A DNA stretch of 64,000 nucleotides from Tubulanus polymorphus (GCF_964204645.1 NC_134030.1:10104278-10168277); one strand, 5' to 3'; counted from the first letter of the stretch, positions 11,503 through 23,835 are shown. The notes: generated from the letters alone by a model not told the origin. Program-made: numbers and translations.

Positions 11503-14500
11503 ATGGATGCGAATTTGACCCGCGGATATTTCCAGATCGGAAATGCCAACAAATCTGGCTCGACGTCGAACACGCGGAACAGTCTGCCGCCTTTGCCTCC
11601 GCGTGATCCTTGCGGGTGTATATACCTAGCGCTACTGCTTGCCGGAGCGGGATTTTTGTTGCCGTATAACAGCTTCATCACGGCGGTCGACTATTTCCAG
11701 GGCAAATACCCGGGAAGCACGATCGTTTTCGACATGAGCATCACGTACATCGTGGTGGCTTTCATTAGCGTATGCGTTAACAACGTTCTCGTCGAGACGT
11801 TTTCGCTGACGACGAGAATCACTTTCGGCTACGTCGTTTCGTTTCTGATGCTGACAGTGGTGACAATTTGTGAAATATGGCTGGAGGTATTCAGCCACAG
11901 CGTCGCCTACACTATTAATCTGATAGCCGTGGCGGTGGTCGCTCTCGGCTGTACTGGTAAGTCATCTCCCTCAAAGACGACAATTTTGGAATTAGTTCCT
12001 CAATAGTAAGTCACGGTACCCTGTACGTATTTGCCTTGCCTGGCCGACCTAAAGTAGAATCACTCATGTTTCAAGCAGATAATCTAATCACGATCGGAAA
12101 ACTTGTAGATAATGTGAATTTATATAATCATATGAAAAACGAAGGCGTATACGAAAAGCCTTAAGCTTTGTACATGATTAAAAACGAGCAATTTCATGAG
12201 CTATTGAATAAAACCATGAAAATTGAGATCGGCAAAGTTGTCTTAAAATTACCTCTCTCGAGTACGGCAAATTGATGTTGCCGAGGTGTCGATTCGATGG
12301 GTGCGCTCAACGTCAAAGAGCTCTCGGCAACGAATTACGAGACCCACTCTCGCGAGATCCTGTGAGGTATAGTGACGACGTTTTAGCGCGCAAAATAGAT
12401 TTATGCTGCAGATAAGTCGCTAATTTCCGATTTCACGGCGGTATACCGACAGTCTACAGATAGAAATTCGCCGACTTAATCACCATATAAGAATACTAAT
12501 TATTCTTGACGCGTTTCGGCTTTCGGGGTAGTGAGAAAGTGAAAATATCCCGCGATGATACTGTGTTTTCTAACGTTGGAAAATGAAAATATATAACCCA
12601 ACCATCAGATGATTCTGTTACCTGTATTCATAAGATCAGAAATGCATAATCTTAGGTTTAATTTACTTCATGGCCATTGCTCGGCACATAGTTAAAGTCT
12701 CACCCACTCTACATGGCTCGGGGTTTATGAGAACTCACTTTACCTTCTAGGTTTATTGCTCCATAATAAGTAAATATATTACGAGCAGCACAGATATAAC
12801 AGTATATTCAATTACAACTTCAGTGACCAGATGGCTTTAAACACAGAACACCCGCCTAGCCGTAGCCGTAGACGAATTCCAAAAACCGTTGACAAATTGA
12901 AGGCATATAAGCAATAACCATACTGGGACACCGTGTCCCTCAGCATGGCACAAGCTGCCTTCTTGTGCGTATTCAGTACGTGGAACTAATGGATATCGGT
13001 CTGGTGGGAGTTCTCTTTTGCCAGTGTAGACTCGGAAAAATATTCATATCGTTAAGAAACATAATACGGTTAACTGAGATAAGAAACAAAGATATTCCCT
13101 TCGCGTTGAGCGTCGCGGCTTTCAAAATGCAATGCGCTCTCTTGGTCTCCTCGTCGAGAAAACAAACGCAAAATCGTCGCATAAGTTAATTCCGGTTCAT
13201 TTTTCGTTGCAGTTCAGCAGTCCAGTTTCTATGGTTACACCAGTATGCTACCCAGACGATACACTCAAGCAGTGATGACAGGCGAGAGTAAGTTTGTCAA
13301 TTTTCATATACGCGTATCTCGAGGAAGAAAATGGATACTATATTCGAATGTACTTGAATACGGGAGAAAACCACGTGTGTTCTTGAAACTTGATGGATGT
13401 GCGTCCATATACCTGAGTGGCATTTCATTCAAAACTTAAGTCATTATCCGACGATATATCTCTTCGTTCCGCGACGTAAGCCTCGTCGTTAGTTGCAATT
13501 TTTGGTTCCCGTAGTCCAATGAAGTTGGAAAGCCACTGCCTGTTGGTGGTAGAAATTACTGTCATAACGTAGTGTTCATAAACATGCCCATCCTGACCCG
13601 ATAGAACTATTTGATCCGCTGTCTACCTCAGAAAGCGCAGGGCGTACCCAGGAGTTTCACAGGGTTCACTGAATCGCCCTAAATATTTAAGAGGTCCTTT
13701 CTTCGGATAATTGGATACCGGCAACACCAAAACACTACAAAACGCCACAAAATACTAGGTTATTTGTCGCGACAAATCAATTAATTTTCAATGAAATTTG
13801 AACTAGCTTTTTCAGCTTCCAAATGCGAAAATTATCAAACGAGTCATCGAATATACTCGACTCGAATCTGATCGAAATTTAAAAGAAATTGAAGCGCGGT
13901 AACCCGTTTCCGCTAGCGATCCTTGCGGATTATCGCCGATTACTCGCTTCCCTCGGTGGCCTTGTCGGTGTCCAATCGTCTTAACGCACAAAAGGATGGC
14001 TCCAGTATTACTTTACGATAGCAAGAGCGCCATAATAGTTTGTCTTGTAACCTGAAACTGTTAATAGTATTTTCTCTTGATAGTTTATCTTGCTTTACGT
14101 CAATCAGATCTTTATTTTCCAAGACTAACCCTGTATAATTCTTTATGATTTCTACAGGCGCGGCTGGATTGTTAGTGTCGGTGAATCGAATCGTCACGAA
14201 ATTGTTGCTTCGCGACGAGAAAATCAACACGATAATCTTCTTCATGCTGTCCATATTAATCGTCTGGATGTGTTTCATCGTATTCCACGTCACCAGACGC
14301 ACGCAATTCGTCCGCTTTTACGTCAGCGTCTGCGAAAGCGCCGGCGTAGCAGACGACCAGCGCGGAATGACCACTTCCGGTGCAAATCCGGAGGAAGTAA
14401 GCTTAGTAAGATATTCTAGTGTGTTCTCAGCACGACAAACTTAATTTTTCGTTTAATTTTTTCTTTACGGTGTACTCGAGTTATCATTGGTGAATTGGTT

Positions 14501-17500
14501 TCATTTCTAATCATCCCAATAGAACGGCCGTTTCGTTTTTCCACGTGTTTGGAAATTCGAAAAAGAACTTCTTAGAATTTTCTCGTCGGTGGCAAAACAT
14601 ACTAAATCAAAATGCCAATAGATTGTTTCGATGTGCATTCCTCTTTTGTTGTGATCGCGGTAAAAATAAATACAATACCTCCATGATCTAGGACCCGGTT
14701 CCATAGTCCTGAGTTAAGATTTGACTCGGAGTTAGTTACGTTAACTCATTGTACATGAACTAATTTTCACTCAGAGTTAACTCAACACTGTGGAAATGGA
14801 TCCAGTTCCGCTGTGTTGTTGGTCGAGATTTGACCTTAGGGTTTAAACATCGCGGAAATGAACTAAGTCGTAACTCTATAGAGTCGAACTTACCCGACGT
14901 CTGGAACTGGATCCAGGATGTTCCGTTTCGCGCACGCTTCTTGTTGTGAGTAGAATTTATTTTCAATATAATCATGAAATAGACTGTCGGATGTATATTC
15001 GATGATTCGATGTCAGTTGATATCGTCGATTTAATTCATTCAACCCAGGCAGAGTTGTCGCATTTTTTCATCATAGCTTATAATCGGTGATCTACTAATG
15101 CTGTAATTTTCAAGGAGCTGCTTGTGGCTACTGAAGTACTTAAGCTTTCAATCCGCCAAAATACAGAAACTTAAGCTTAATTTTGTTGTAATCTTCTATT
15201 TCTGTTAGGGATTACAGATATTTTTAAAAGGGTCGCAGATTCTTAGGGGGTTGGAAAGGGGTGGCCGTCCCACTAATACCTGTGTTGGAGAACACTATAA
15301 TTTATGCCATACCTTGTACAGGTTGATATAATCGACACGGCTACGCAAAAGGACGGCTATGGAGTACTGGAAATCACATCGCCCGGTTCAACGCCGACCC
15401 AGGACACCAAATTCAATAACATCCCGCAATGCCAGATACAATCGACGTCACCGTCGGTTAGCTGTATCCAGCCGAATACGAATACCGAAGTTACGTTCGA
15501 CAACGAAGTTAGAGTCCAATGTCAAGGAAAATCCTACAAGAAACACATTTCTCTCTGGGATTCTATCAAACGTACGTTGTTAAGACCTCGACTCTACACG
15601 AGGTTAATTTGTAGACAAATTCACCGTGCTTTTCTTATGTATTATCTTTAGATTTAATTTCGAGATTTGATTTTGAATTTCATCCGCAAATTTCGACTCA
15701 AATTGCAGGCGTACGTGTCCGTAGTAATTGCATTTACACCGTAAAAACCAGTCCAATAATGTTTATCAACATTGATACCTAGTATGCGTTACATAAGGGT
15801 TTCTGTGTGAGTCGATGTGCACTACGTCATCAATATCGGCATTTCAAAATTACAATTACATTTGTGAATTTTGGCATTGATTTTGTAATCAAATATATTT
15901 CATAACTCTTAAATTATTTTTGATAATTATTTTGGATAGGATGTGCACTACGTCACCAATATATCGGGATTAGACTGGTTGCCGGTGAATTCAATTCTAT
16001 TCATCGATATATTCAAATCCAAGAATAACTTCGTTGATCTTTTTTATTGTCGACAATAGTTAGTATTACTGTATATGTATTATTTTTCAATGCGTCGATA
16101 AACTTTTAAGCTAGTTTTCTTGTTCTACTTGCAGACGGTGTTCTAATGCGACACTACGTATCACGAAACATCTGGCCGTACATGGTATCAATTGCTGCTG
16201 CGTATCTGGTGACGCTGAGCCTTTTCCCGGGCATAGAATCTGAGATAATCAGTTGTCGCTTGGGTAGTTGGATGCCCGTAATTCTGATGGCCGCATTCAA
16301 CTTGGCTGACTTTATAGGAAAGGTAGATGACCTTGGATTATTAGGGTATTAATACATGGGCGAATCTAGGGGGGGTGCGCACCGAAAATAGGGCATATCT
16401 TATAATTGAAATGGCACCACGAAAGAAACCTCATAGGAAAACATTACCATAAACTCATTTTTGGGAAAACAATGAAGAGGCTTATGAATTTAAACTTTTA
16501 GGCATCATTTTGATATTTTTCATTCACTCATAAAACGTAATGGTAACTTAACACTTTTAGGTGGTGGGGTGCGCACCCCCGCACCCTCCCATTGGATCCG
16601 CCGCTTGTATATACTTTCAATTTTATATTTTTCAATCATTCCTATATATTCATCCTTATTTCAGATAATCGCCGCTGTGCCGTATGACTGGCCACCCGGA
16701 CGACTTCTTCTGTTTTCCGTATTGAGAATACTCATCGTGCCGTTAATGATGCTGTGCGCCGCTCCTAGGAAAACTCCGCTCCTACAACACGAAGCCTGGC
16801 CGATACTCTTCTCTGCCGTTCTCGGCCTGAGCAACGGGTACTTCGGCAGCGTACCGATGATCATAGCGCCCTCTAGAGTACCAGACGACCAAAAGGAACT
16901 AACGGGCAAGTACATTTATCGGATACTCCAGGATCTAGATCTACAGTTCTGTTTGAGTTAAATTTGACTCTAGGGTTGAAACTTCGAATGTGAATTAATT
17001 CTAACTTTTAGAATATGAATTAATGTTAACTCTGAGAATATGAATTAATTCTAACTCAGAGTCAACTCTAACTCACAACTGTGGAACCGGTTCCAGGTGA
17101 CAATCCCTATCCAGGATATGAGGCTTCGGATACTCCCTGTTGTGAGATGACTTACTATTTTCCTATGATGAGGAATCAGTGATTGATTTCACCGCAAACT
17201 ACTCCCATTTACAATTTGTGGCTTAATAAAGTGGAACCTCGTCATACGATGAACTTCAGGCCTGACACTTGTAAATATGTTCGTTACAACCGATAGTTCG
17301 TTATATCCAGGATGATATAAAAATCTTCCTATTTTGGACGAAATCTAGGTCCGTAATAGCCACCGATAAATCGTTTTATCCGAGGTCGTTATAACGAGGT
17401 TCCACTGATCATATTCCATTAGTCCGATCTAAAATGAAAAGGCCAACTTGGAATCGGACTTTTGCCGCTGAAAGCGCTAACGCTTGGTCCGTTCTGAATT

Positions 17501-17992
17501 AGAACGGATTAAATTTACGCCGTTCTAATTATTAACGCTTGCACGCGGCTTAGATAAATTGTTTGTTTATTGTGCAGTTTGGATTTCGTTACAAAATGTG
17601 ATAATAAGTTGATCCAACCGGCAAAGTTTGGCCTTTAAGAGCATTCTGTTTATAGTCATTTAAATGTAATGATATGAGAACCTAAGATCCTTAATCTTGA
17701 AGATGAGAGCGGCCGCGCAGCGAGTCCTGTCTGGAGGGATGTTATCATGATCTTTCCTACGCCCGTCTACTGTTTTCGACACCGCTCTCTGTAAATCGTT
17801 TCAGGTAATATAATGACCTTATCGTACAGCGTTGGGTTGACGGCTGGCAGTGGTATAGCTTACTTGCTGGACCTAATAATCGGACCGCATCCTCTGCACT
17901 ACTGTGATTATACCCACCTAACCCTGGCGCGTTGGAACTCGACAACGCCCCCTAACGGTGGAAATATCGTATTCGGAAAACCTATTACGTAA
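11503..17992 (+). CDS. SLC29A4: Equilibrative nucleoside transporter 4 (PMAT-like), 7 coding exons, 544 aa
   Basis: Exons: 11503-11956, 13213-13287, 14158-14396, 15322-15571, 16135-16322, 16665-16905, 17805-17992; the joined frame is open and ends in TAA at 17990. An in-frame TGA at 11488 fixes the start. The protein follows vertebrate ENT4 throughout: LLAGAGFLLPYNSFIT in TM1 (about residues 45-60), VFDMSITYI, VQQSSFYGYT at 152-161, MTGES at 173-177, a variable cytoplasmic loop (about 225-340), LFPGIESEI, and LSNGYFGSVPMI near the end. Human ENT4 is about 530 aa, so this copy is full length. ENT4/PMAT is a plasma-membrane polyspecific transporter of monoamines, organic cations and, at acid pH, adenosine. 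Glu176 aligns with human Glu206, reported to set cation selectivity. Family assignment is from remembered alignment; splice sites were read directly. Intron 6 uses a GC donor. Confidence 0.95.
14691..14916. mobile_element. Palindromic MITE family M1, double copy in ENT4 intron 3
   Basis: CCGGTTCCATAGTCCTGAGTTAAGATTTG ... AACTCAACACTGTGGAAATGGATCC, followed at once by a second diverged unit ending CTGGAACTGGATCC. The family has long inverted repeats centred on TTAACTC blocks; other copies lie at 16931, 35141 and 53090. Confidence 0.75.
15735..16015 (-). repeat. Interspersed repeat family R1, copy 3, inverted, in ENT4 intron 4
   Basis: Reverse complement of the 7722-7985 copy: CATTGATACCTAGTATGCG, GATGTGCACTACGTCATC, GGATGTGCACTACGTCACC, TAGACTGGTTGCCGGTGAATTC. 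Confidence 0.85.
16360..16606. mobile_element. DNA-transposon remnant in ENT4 intron 5
   Basis: GGGGGTGCGCACC near the left and GGGGTGCGCACCCCCGCACC near the right; TGGATCCGCC at the right edge. The block AATAGGGCA...TATAATTGAAATGGCACC...GAAAGAAA recurs at 21900-21985. Confidence 0.6.
16931..17099. mobile_element. Palindromic MITE family M1 copy in ENT4 intron 6
   Basis: Ends with GTCAACTCTAACTCACAACTGTGGAACCGGTTCCAGG; the interior repeats GAATATGAATTAAT three times. Confidence 0.7.
17229..17407. mobile_element. pogo/Tigger-like short element in ENT4 intron 6
   Basis: The left AGTGGAACCTCGTCATACGA and right TCGTTATAACGAGGTTCCACTG form inverted ends typical of pogo-group elements. There is no transposase ORF. 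Confidence 0.65.
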
Positions 17993-18205
17993 AGCTATAT
18001 GAATGGGTCGAATTTTAGGGGTAAATTTGTCGCATCTTGCATGCTCTGTCTCGGCTTTAACTGGACGCAATGAAAGAATTGAAATATAGCTATGATGTAG
18101 AATAACATGTGTTAGCTAATTCCGTGGTACTCTGTGTGAATTTTTCTAAATTCAGAAAGAAACGTTTGATTATTGTTGGATTGTATAGTTATACATGTAT
18201 TATGA

Positions 18206-18211
18206 AATAAA
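18206..18211 (+). terminator. Candidate polyadenylation signal of the ENT4 gene
   Basis: AATAAA lies 214 nt after the ENT4 stop codon, on the same strand and before the next repeat cluster. Cleavage site not defined. Confidence 0.5.
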
Positions 18212-18621
18212 TGAAGTATATGTGTAACAGAATTAGTTATTTATGTTCTACAGTCGGTTCTACACTACACAAAATACAAGCATCCTCGCAACAGTTGTTA
18301 CTTTATTCATTAGAAGATGGCAAATGAACTAATGTAAATTTCAACTCAAAAGTCTTACTGCTGGTCCTGGTCTTTAATCCCGGAGCACGGCTCTCGGAAG
18401 CTGCAGATAGAAACCGGATATCTGATGCTTACTCTAGGCGCAATAATTCGTGCGTAGCATGCCAGGAGCATGGCGAAGCCGTCTGTCACTGAACTTATGC
18501 TAAATCTCCTTATACTTATCCCCTAAGAGCTAGGCCCGGGATCCATTCATCCAGCTATGTAGGACGAATATTATTTTGAAGCACGGTCGATGAGATCGTC
18601 GGGTTAATCGAGTAGTGTATA

Positions 18622-19020
18622 CAGTGGAACCTCGTTATAACGAACTCAGATACAACGATTCATCGGATATGATGGTGCGGTGTGGCCGAGCCGTTTAGAG
18701 CGTTCGACTCTGGGAAGCCAGGTCGTTGGTTCGAACCCCGTACATTGCCGTAGTGTCCTCGGGCAAGACACTTATCCTCATTGCCTCTCTCCACCCAGGA
18801 GTAAAGCGCCCTGAGCAGCCTGGCTGGATTTAGCGCTATATAAGACACATATTATTATGACAAATACAATGTATAGAATATAGAATTTCGTCCAAAGTGA
18901 GAACATTTTATTAATTTCATATTGGATATTGGATTTGATCCAAAGAGGCAAAACCTCTCGGCTATAACGAGCATGTTTTCTGGCCCCGTAAAGTTCGTTA
19001 GAAATACTAGGGGTCCAGGG
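18622..19020. mobile_element. pogo-like element interrupted by a SINE
   Basis: CAGTGGAACCTCGTTATAACGAAC at 18622 is a pogo-type terminal repeat. Related sequence (GGCTATAACGAGCATG, AAAGTTCGTTAG) resumes after the SINE at 18671-18857. The right end is not clear. Confidence 0.55.
18671..18857 (+). mobile_element. tRNA-derived SINE, plus orientation
   Basis: An A-box-like TGGCCGAGCCGTTTAGAGCG and a B-box GGTTCGAACCCC (18728-18739) are followed by GTGTCCTCGGGCAAGACACTTATCC and a CGCTATATAAGACACATATTATTAT 3' end. Not a functional tRNA gene. It closely parallels the minus copy at 1320-1535. Confidence 0.88.
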
Positions 19021-19027
19021 ACACCAT

Positions 19028-20094
19028 GCCCACTTGGGAACTGGTTTCAAATGCTAAACAATCTAACAATTTCAATATTCAACGCCCCCTGGTGATCATA
19101 TAAAAAAACCAATGACCTTGAACATGTCATGAACTACAACTTTGCAATCGTTCATGGTAACAAAATATGCCTAGGTACCAATATAATATAATAAGGAAAT
19201 ACTAGGTTATTCTACTATTCAATGCCCCTGGTGACCATATAGATAACTTATTTCCTTAAAACTCACCACAATCATAGACGATGTCACGAGCTACAACTTT
19301 GCAATTGATTGTGGTAACAAAATATGTATTGGTACAAATATAATATAGAAATACTAAGATATTGTATTATTCAACACCCCCTGGTGGCCATATACAAAAA
19401 CCAATGAACTTGAAACTCACCACAATCATAGAACACGTATAAGCTACAACTTTCTAATTCATTGTTGTAAGAAAATATGCTTAAGATATCGATATAATGT
19501 AGAAAAACTTTTTCCCACCTACGAATGAGTACTGATGACACCAAGATGGCCGCCAATGGCGTCATAATTGGCTGATCAAAAATACCTATCTCAGGTATAA
19601 AACATCCCTTACCAAAGAATACCAATCAGCAATTGCAATGAGAAATGGCAAACAAGTAGGAAGCTACAGGACTCAGAATTCGGGCCAAAATTGACATTTT
19701 TGGGCACTTAAAAGGTCCTAGGACGACCATCTTAAGTCCGATCGACCCGATTTTGTTATGCTGATGGGCCCTGGGAGGGTTCAAATATATACGATAGATC
19801 AAGGTAATTGATCAAGGCGTCTTCAAAATTTCCCTCAAAAAGTTCAAAAACGTGTAAAAAGTGCTGATTTTGGCGAACAGCAATGGCTGCCAGTCGGCCA
19901 TCTTGATTCTGACAGAGCAAGTTTTTGGGCTGAAGATGTGTCTAGGGTAGATACATGTATAAACCAAATATCAAGACATTACCTTGAAGCGTCTTCAAAA
20001 CTTCCCAAAATAACTGGATTCCGTCTACGGACGGACGACGGACGAAAAGTGAACGCAATAGTCCGATGGGACTAAAGTCCCAAGTGGGCTAAAA
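19028..20094. mobile_element. 1.06-kb non-autonomous element with internal tandem repeats
   Basis: The left GCCCACTTGGGAACT and right AGTCCCAAGTGGGC are inverted. Inside, three units of about 148 bp begin near 19071, 19216 and 19366 (ATTCAACGCCCCCTGGTG... CAACTTTGCAAT...). The right part holds GGACGGACGACGGACGAAAAGTG. No coding capacity. Confidence 0.65.
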
Positions 20095-20741
20095 AGGGGT
20101 CGTTGTTTCCGATGAATTTTAACTGTAAATGAGAAGGATTTAGCCCGCAGATTTTTTATCGTACGTAGCAAGCGATGGTTCGTTCGTTCCGAGATTCCAC
20201 TGTAGTCGTTTCTTCAAACCTGACGATGGTCTCTTTCGATTTCAATTTTAAGAACGAATTTCGTTCGTGTACTCTGTAGTGGGTTTTAATCTCAGGGTTT
20301 AATCTCATCGTCGATTTCTCGGGGCGAAATCTATCCTCGTCTGGAGTGTAGCTACCACTACTGCAGCCAAGGGCGCGTCGCCTGAATTACTCAAATTAAT
20401 ACTTTTTCGACCAATCGATTCCCGCGCACAAAAAAAGCAACGAACGACAATAAAACTTATTTGTAAAACTAATGGGTTTATTTGGACCCGTTGTTTTTTA
20501 CAAAGCGACAGAAATAGAGGCGTGGTCATATTCTACGCAGATTGATAGAGGGAAAAAACTCGATGAAGAAAATGTCGACGAACAAAGATATTGAATGAAA
20601 ATACATGTCCGAACAAATGTGATTCGAATTACGCCGTAACGATTACCGGACACATCGATCACTCGCTTATTCTATTCTGCAAGTCACTCATCCCGTGAGA
20701 CAGTTCCACAATGAAAGGTTCGTATTTTATTCTAAGGTAAG

Positions 20742-20909
20742 GTCAGATTATTTGAACTGAACTAAGATTTAAGGAAGTGCCAAAAGCATACGTAGGTGGG
20801 CTTAAACTGGTCTTAAATCTGTGCCGTCAGATCATTTGAACTGAACTAAGATTTAAGGAAGTGCCAAAAGCATACGTAGGTGGGCTTAAACTGGTCTTAA
20901 ATCTGTGCC
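20742..20909 (+). repeat. 84-bp tandem duplication
   Basis: 20742-20825 is repeated at 20826-20909 with a single visible difference (GTCAGATTA versus GTCAGATCA), indicating a recent event. Confidence 0.92.
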
Positions 20910-21003
20910 ATGACTCGTTGGTTCTATATACATATATACATAGCCAATCTAACAACGTAATACCAATCTACGACCACGGTCACGACTGCGCTATTGGAAT
21001 CCA

Positions 21004-21094
21004 GGGCCCGGTTACACAGTCGTAAATTAAACCTAAGACCAGCCTTAAGCCGTTAAGGTCTTAGATCTAAACAATAACTGCGCAACCGGTTCCG
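21004..21094. mobile_element. Short palindromic MITE family M2
   Basis: GGCCCGGTTACACAGTCGTAAATTAAACCTAAGACC ... GGTCTTAGATCTAAACAATAACTGCGCAACCGGTTCC; a related copy lies at 27950-28021. Confidence 0.6.
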
Positions 21095-21268
21095 ATGAGT
21101 TTTATGATCGGCTTAACAAGATGAGATATATTGAAATTATGCTGAGTGAGTGACTTTGCAGAATACAGGCTCAATCGATCGGAACGTTTTGATTAAAAAA
21201 AAAACAGCAGAAGTTTGTACGCGTGTACTTAAATATACACCTGTAGTTGTACAATGCCTAATTGATAT

Positions 21269-23007
21269 TTATGGTTCCTCGAATCCTCCGAGCCCGTCAT
21301 CAGAAGGAGGCGCCTCGCCGGTTTTCTCGTCGGTGTCATCATCGTCTTTCATGCGTTCTTGTTCCCGACGACGGAAGTCGCACGAATCGCACGATTTAGC
21401 GCACTGGAACTGCATGAACGGTTTCGAGTACGGCTGACTGCAGTGACCGGCGTGGGCCCAGAGCTCGCAGTCGCGGTCGTTGTAATCGTTCGGGCAGTCC
21501 CCTTTTTCACGAGCTGAAAAATTCAAAAATTATCAAAGATATCATTATTATTCTATATTTTGAATGAACAAAAAGACAAATAGGCCTAAACATGTTTTTA
21601 AATTATTTCATTCTTTTTTCAATACCCTCAGCCCACTGAGCGCTACGCAGGGGGCATTGTTAGCGGGTTCGATGTTTACAAGAACCTTCGACTTCGAACC
21701 CGTGAACTGATGAAACCAGTCGTAGTTAAATCGTACATTGTACTAAGCTAAGAATAAGCAAAGTAAATGCAGATTTTGCAGCAGGTTTCCATTTGAATAC
21801 ATGTTGAAACGTCGAGGTGGAAAACGGCAACCGGTTTCACAGAACGCCCTTAAGTTTCGTTAGTCATAATAATACAGAAGTAATGCCTCCAGGGGCGGAC
21901 CTATAGGGTGTCTGATTCAGGGGTAGGTGCACCCCAAAATAGGGCACAAGGTATAATTCAAAGGGCACCTCGAAAGAAAGTTCTCTACTTTCAATCTCAG
22001 TTTCAATTTCAGTCACTTTCGTCTCTTACTAGCTAGACGTTTGCAGTGTGATTTAAAGATATGCATTTATAGAGGGACACGCGATGTTTTGCGATATAAA
22101 ATGAAATCGGATTATGTACGAGTGTCACATTTAAATACTCACAGTCACATGAATCGCAAGAACTGGCGCAGTGAACTTTCATCCAGGTGTTGTATGTACA
22201 GTGTCCACCGATTGCCCATTCATCGCACTCCTCGTCACGGGGGTGGCGGTTGTCACACGGTCCTGTAAGAAACGTACGTGAAATGAAATTAGGAAATACA
22301 TGGCTATCTATATATGTACTGGCGGAGCGCTAAGCGATTTGAACAGGGGCGGGAGAAGGCCGAGGTCCAGAAGAAAATTAGGGCATTTCTCGAATAAAGC
22401 GGCCAAGTGTCAAGGACAAGTGGGGTCCCTCCAACTAGGGTAAGCTATCTTAGAAGAAATCCACCCGCAAAGAGATGACGAGTATCAAGTAGTAAGTCAG
22501 GATCCGGACCCCTTTGATCAGCCCCGCTAAAAAAACACTGATTTACCGGTAGGTGGCGTCATGATCTATCTTTCGTCGTGTCAAAATAACTTCAATTTCA
22601 CATTCGTAAGACCCAACAAAAATAGATTAGATCGAATTTTTTACTCGGTGATTGGTATTGTTTTGATTCAATTTTTATTGGCTTAATGTATAGATGAAAC
22701 ACGATTGCCACTCGATGAATCGAAAACTACTGCGGTTAATGTTTTAAGTTCCCTACAAGAACGTACCTCTGACAAGTTTTGGTTTGCTCGGTTTCTCCGT
22801 TCCACCCTCAGCGTCTCCGAAGTCGGGAAAATCGTCGTCTTGGGCCAGAATTGGAGCCAGGAATACTACAGATATTTCAAAAACATATACAAATATATTT
22901 TAACCCGGCATTTTTATATAAAGCGATCTTTAAAATGCATTTCATTGAAAGCTATACTTACGGCCCAAACTGCATATCAGAAGCATCCACGAAGGCTTCA
23001 TATTCAT
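21269..23007 (-). CDS. Secreted twin-ShK domain protein, paralogue A, 4 exons, 169 aa
   Basis: Exons on the minus strand: 23007-22962, 22865-22767, 22262-22143, 21513-21269; all introns are phase 1 with GT-AG ends. Exon 1 encodes a hydrophobic signal peptide (residues 1 to about 23). Exon 2 holds an acidic segment with DDDFPDFGDAE. Exon 3 is ShK domain 1 (Cys51-Cys87, six Cys). Exon 4 holds ShK domain 2 (Cys95-Cys133, six Cys), a basic RRREQER stretch and an acidic tail ending GGFEEP. ShK (ShKT) modules are small disulfide-bonded extracellular folds found in toxins and also in many non-toxic secreted proteins and proteases. The lysine-tyrosine channel-blocking dyad of sea anemone ShK is not evident. 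A second in-frame ATG six bases downstream (23001) gives an N-terminus closer to the paralogues. Function unknown; tail and spacing match the two neighbours. Confidence 0.87.
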
Positions 23008-23539
23008 ATATGACCCTAGAATTTTTAGAAAGAATGCATACAGATTTTAGGCATTCTTTTTTATTACTTTGTCAAGATTCTATGGAATAGCAAAATCAAA
23101 TAATATTTTGCGAATGAATACATAGTGAACTAGACAATTCACTTTGACCAGCCTTTCGAACTCCATAAAGCGCTTAGACGGTCGTAAAATCGTTCACGGA
23201 TGTTTGGATTTGAAGGAAAATGTTCCTTCGAGTTTTACACTGGTGTCCGTCATTTCAACGACGAATATAAATCATCAGACCGATCCAAGAACAACATGTA
23301 CGAATTTATGTTTTTTTCTGTCTATAAATACATCAAAAACGGTCACATACCTTGCGATTATTCGTCAGAGCAGTTTTTACAAGATGAATCTAAGGCTTTG
23401 TTCTCGTATCCAACTCGTCCCGCAGTAGTGACCCGGAGTTAATGCCAACACGGCAGCCGCATCAGTCGATGAGGAAAAAAACCTACAAAAACCTCATCCA
23501 CGTCGACAACAGAAGAGGAGAAAACAGGGGCATCGCAGC

Positions 23540-23835
23540 GACTAGATCTCTTCGATCGACTCAAGACAACACAAACAGACTTGTTGTCCATCGGATCCTA
23601 AACTCGTTTGTGGCTCTAGGGCTTTATATCTTATGCACTTCCCTAGTTATCAAAGGAATCAGTTCATTGTTTTAAATCCGAACTTAAAACCTGTCCTTTT
23701 TTCAAACTATCTTGCTGATGTGTCTTTTGTTTTCTGATGTGCAGATATTATTTCTCTACTTATAAACTTAAAACTTATATACTTTATAAATTGGTATATA
23801 TGAGCAAATAAAACTATCATTGTTTGTAATTATAA
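23540..23835 (+). mobile_element. Degenerate LINE 3' end (CR1/L2-like)
   Basis: With stops and frame changes, the conceptual translation keeps the reverse-transcriptase C-terminal pattern TRLW ... FKSELKTCLF, followed by an AT-rich tail. Pseudogenised. Confidence 0.55.

Noticed and set aside
11632-11898. Minus-strand 88-codon frame
   Set aside because: Antisense to ENT4 exon 1.
18671-18745. A functional tRNA gene
   Set aside because: A- and B-boxes are present but no proper cloverleaf; the sequence continues into a SINE body shared with 1320-1535.
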